Shown here piece after piece: positions 6,270-8,310 of a DNA stretch of 8,310 bases. Position 1 is the first letter of the stretch; each line of letters opens with the position of its first letter. The stretch is from Kiritimatiellia bacterium (GTDB lineage Bacteria > Verrucomicrobiota > Kiritimatiellia > UBA8416): positions 1-8,310 of the forward strand of contig SLBU01000045.1 in NCBI GenBank assembly GCA_007126175.1, written 5' to 3'. The translations under genes were made by a program, and so were the position numbers. Under the pieces are notes generated by a model. The model worked only from the letters and a program-made list of their open reading frames with translations. It did no database searches and had not been told where the DNA came from.

Positions 6270-8310
6270 ATGACAGCACAACCCAATACACCACTGGTCT
6301 GGGATGATCCCGATGACCCCGTCAATGTCCTCGTCCTCGACGATGACGCAAGCTTACGCGATGTCGTCGAACAGGCGCTTACACGCGCCGGCTTCAATGT
6401 CATGACCGCCTCCGAAGGAAGCGAAGGCCTCCAAGTGTTGCTGAGCAATCGCTTTGATGTCGTCGTCTCGGACCTGATGATGGAACCCATGGACGGTATC
6501 ACCTTCCTGACCGAAGCACTCAAAATATGGCCATGGATGGGCGTCGTCGTTTTCAGTGGCTATATTCGCGAGGGCTTATATAAGCAAGCTCGTGATCTGG
6601 GGATTCGCGTGATCCTCGAAAAACCGCTTGCTTTTGATATCCTCACCCAAAGTGTGATCGACGAGGCACACCGCATGCGCGCGAACGTCGTGGGCCAGGG
6701 TGCCCTAACACTCAGTCGCGTGCTCTATCAACTGAATATGCTGCGAGACAATACCCGCACTGCCATTGAATCCGCCAATATGAACGAGGCCCTCTTGAAC
6801 CTCTGTCGCGATCTCGGCATGGCATTACCATCTATCCTCACCGCCATCATGTGCAAAACAGGACACGATCAGAAACCCGCCTTTGCCGCAAGCATGCGCC
6901 GCGCCATCCCGCCCTCTTTCCTCCCGCGCCTCGACACCATGATCCGCGAACGCTACAGCCTGCTGGCCGGCCAAGCCTTGACAGAGGAATCCGAATGGGT
7001 TCTCACCGGAATGGATACGGATGAAAGCGCCCCGGAACCTACGTCCGAGCCCCAGCACTTCCCGATTATCAGCGGGGGTAAAATCACCGGCATCCTTCTC
7101 TTCATCGCACCTGATGACTTCACCTGTAGTGAGTCCGATATTTCCTTCCTCTACCACGCCGCCAACCATTTCACCACAGTACTCGCCGCATTTCATCGGA
7201 TCCGCGAACTGGCCGTACGCGATGAACTCACCGGACTCTATAATCGCCACCATCTACAGGATCAACTCCCCGGCGTATGGGAAATGGCCTCGCGATACGG
7301 ACTGAACCCGGCATTCCTGATTATCGACGTAGATCACTTCAAACTCATTAATGATAACTACGGCCACGCCGCTGGCGATGAAGCCATGCGTACGCTCGCT
7401 GCCATTGTCCGACAGACCTGTCGAAGTTCGGACCTGATTGCACGCTACGGGGGCGACGAAATTACGGCCGTGCTGCCCGATGCCGACCCTGGCAGTATCG
7501 GTAAACTCGCCGAGCGCATGAAAAAAGCCATCGGAGATCACTTGATCTGCCCGCAGTCGCATGCCTTTCATTGCACGGTCTCCATTGGGGCTGCCAGTTG
7601 CCGCAACGCCGATGGCTCACTAACCTCCCCCGAAGAACTCCTCAACCATGCCGATGAGGCCCTCTATACGGCCAAACGCAATGGGCGAAACCGCGCTGTC
7701 GTCTGGAGACGACCAGATGATCCCGGGGATAACGGCAAACCACAAGACGATGTCCTGGTCCGTCCCAACATGCCATCGATCATCGTCGTCGATGATGACC
7801 CGGCCGTCCTCAAAATTATCAAAATCATCCTCGAAGCCGAAAATATGGCTGTGCGCACCTACGAAAATGCGACCGACGCCCTGTATGCTTTCGATGCCAA
7901 TCCAACGGCCTTCGATGCTGCCCTCATCGATCTCAACCTCGATGATATGTCAGGGCTCGATTTGATCCGCAGCATGAGTGCCAAAAATCCCTTTCTTGTC
8001 GCGATCATCATCACCGGCGATGCAACCCTCGACAATGCCGTAAGCAGCTTACGCCATGGAGCCTACGATTTCATCCAAAAGCCTGTCCAACGCAGCCAAT
8101 TGAAAATCATCTTGGACCGGGCCCTCAAATATCACGATCTACGTTTGGATAATGAGGAATACCAACAAAATCTCGAAACCATGGTTCGCCGTAAAAGCAT
8201 GGAACTCACCAGCGCCCTGAAACGTACACGCGATTCCTTCGACTTCACCCTCAGAGCCATGACGGCCATGCTCGATGCCCGCGAACATACCACCGGGGCA
8301 CACAGCGTCC
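6270..8310 (+). CDS. Hybrid c-di-GMP response regulator: REC-GAF-GGDEF-REC-HD-GYP (3' partial)
   Basis: The frame is open for 680 codons to the window edge. ATG 6270 is the first start after an in-frame TAA at 6258-6260. Receiver 1 (about 19-130) has acidic D24-D26, phosphoacceptor D68, S96 and K118. A GAF-like sensor (about 165-312) ends in a typical FPIISGGKITGILLF strand. The GGDEF diguanylate cyclase domain (about 313-480) has DELTGLYNR, metal-site D353, F357/K358, N361/D362, and GGDEI at 394-398 (Ile for the usual Phe). An RxxD inhibitory site (R385-D388) stands five residues before it. Receiver 2 (about 501-615) has D508-D510, D554, T582 and K604. A charged, likely coiled-coil helix (about 620-660) leads to AMLDAREHTTGAHSV, the usual opening of an HD-GYP phosphodiesterase, with His678 as a likely ligand; the HD and GYP motifs lie beyond the window. 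The chain would be cytoplasmic, since no membrane segment is seen. Cyclase and phosphodiesterase would have separate receivers. The HD-GYP call rests on about 25 residues plus the linker. Confidence 0.85.
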   Translation, partial: MTAQPNTPLVWDDPDDPVNVLVLDDDASLRDVVEQALTRAGFNVMTASEGSEGLQVLLSNRFDVVVSDLMMEPMDGITFLTEALKIWPWMGVVVFSGYIREGLYKQARDLGIRVILEKPLAFDILTQSVIDEAHRMRANVVGQGALTLSRVLYQLNMLRDNTRTAIESANMNEALLNLCRDLGMALPSILTAIMCKTGHDQKPAFAASMRRAIPPSFLPRLDTMIRERYSLLAGQALTEESEWVLTGMDTDESAPEPTSEPQHFPIISGGKITGILLFIAPDDFTCSESDISFLYHAANHFTTVLAAFHRIRELAVRDELTGLYNRHHLQDQLPGVWEMASRYGLNPAFLIIDVDHFKLINDNYGHAAGDEAMRTLAAIVRQTCRSSDLIARYGGDEITAVLPDADPGSIGKLAERMKKAIGDHLICPQSHAFHCTVSIGAASCRNADGSLTSPEELLNHADEALYTAKRNGRNRAVVWRRPDDPGDNGKPQDDVLVRPNMPSIIVVDDDPAVLKIIKIILEAENMAVRTYENATDALYAFDANPTAFDAALIDLNLDDMSGLDLIRSMSAKNPFLVAIIITGDATLDNAVSSLRHGAYDFIQKPVQRSQLKIILDRALKYHDLRLDNEEYQQNLETMVRRKSMELTSALKRTRDSFDFTLRAMTAMLDAREHTTGAHSV

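Noticed and set aside
7776..7800. Near-palindromic run of ATC/GTC/GAT triplets
   Set aside because: It is explained by codons for the Ile-Val-Val-Asp-Asp-Asp strand of receiver 2, not by an operator.

Overview
The window is a dense, all plus-strand bacterial stretch with four protein genes and only about 45 bases of clear intergenic space (6225-6269). No tRNA, rRNA, CRISPR array or insertion sequence is visible. The DNA is moderately GC-rich and codons favour C in the third position, which creates many long spurious open frames on the other strand. The CarB sequence and the c-di-GMP signalling protein point to a free-living, probably Gram-negative bacterium. CarB wording such as the NPRTSRS segment, and the lack of carA next to carB, would fit a PVC-group lineage, but this placement is a weak impression from memory and has not been tested.

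Region 1 (1-2994) holds two tandem homologous genes of the Na+/phosphate cotransporter family, each ending in a PhoU-like helical domain. The second (1285-2994) is full length and carries recognisable transport motifs: HSS/NIGTT in repeat 1 and QSSGAT/NVGT in repeat 2. The first (5' end outside the window, stop at 1298) aligns with it along its length. It has lost all four motif sites and roughly 90 residues of the last membrane segments, yet keeps an open frame and the PhoU-like acidic motif. It looks like a non-transporting, possibly regulatory, partner. The two overlap by 14 bases, with the second gene's Shine-Dalgarno inside the first.

Region 2 (3018-6224) is carB, the large subunit of carbamoyl-phosphate synthase. 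It starts 23 bases after the transporter stop behind a strong Shine-Dalgarno and is probably co-transcribed with it. CarB is complete: two ATP-grasp halves, the oligomerisation region and the MGS-like allosteric domain.

Region 3 (6270-8310, running off the 3' edge) is a large c-di-GMP signalling protein: receiver, GAF-like, GGDEF, second receiver, coiled coil, then the start of an HD-GYP phosphodiesterase domain. One chain would therefore hold opposing synthesis and breakdown modules, each behind its own receiver. No Shine-Dalgarno precedes it, and a possible promoter placed directly against the ATG raises the possibility of a leaderless transcript.

The most unusual content is the degenerate transporter paralogue coupled to its intact copy, and the dual-receiver c-di-GMP protein.
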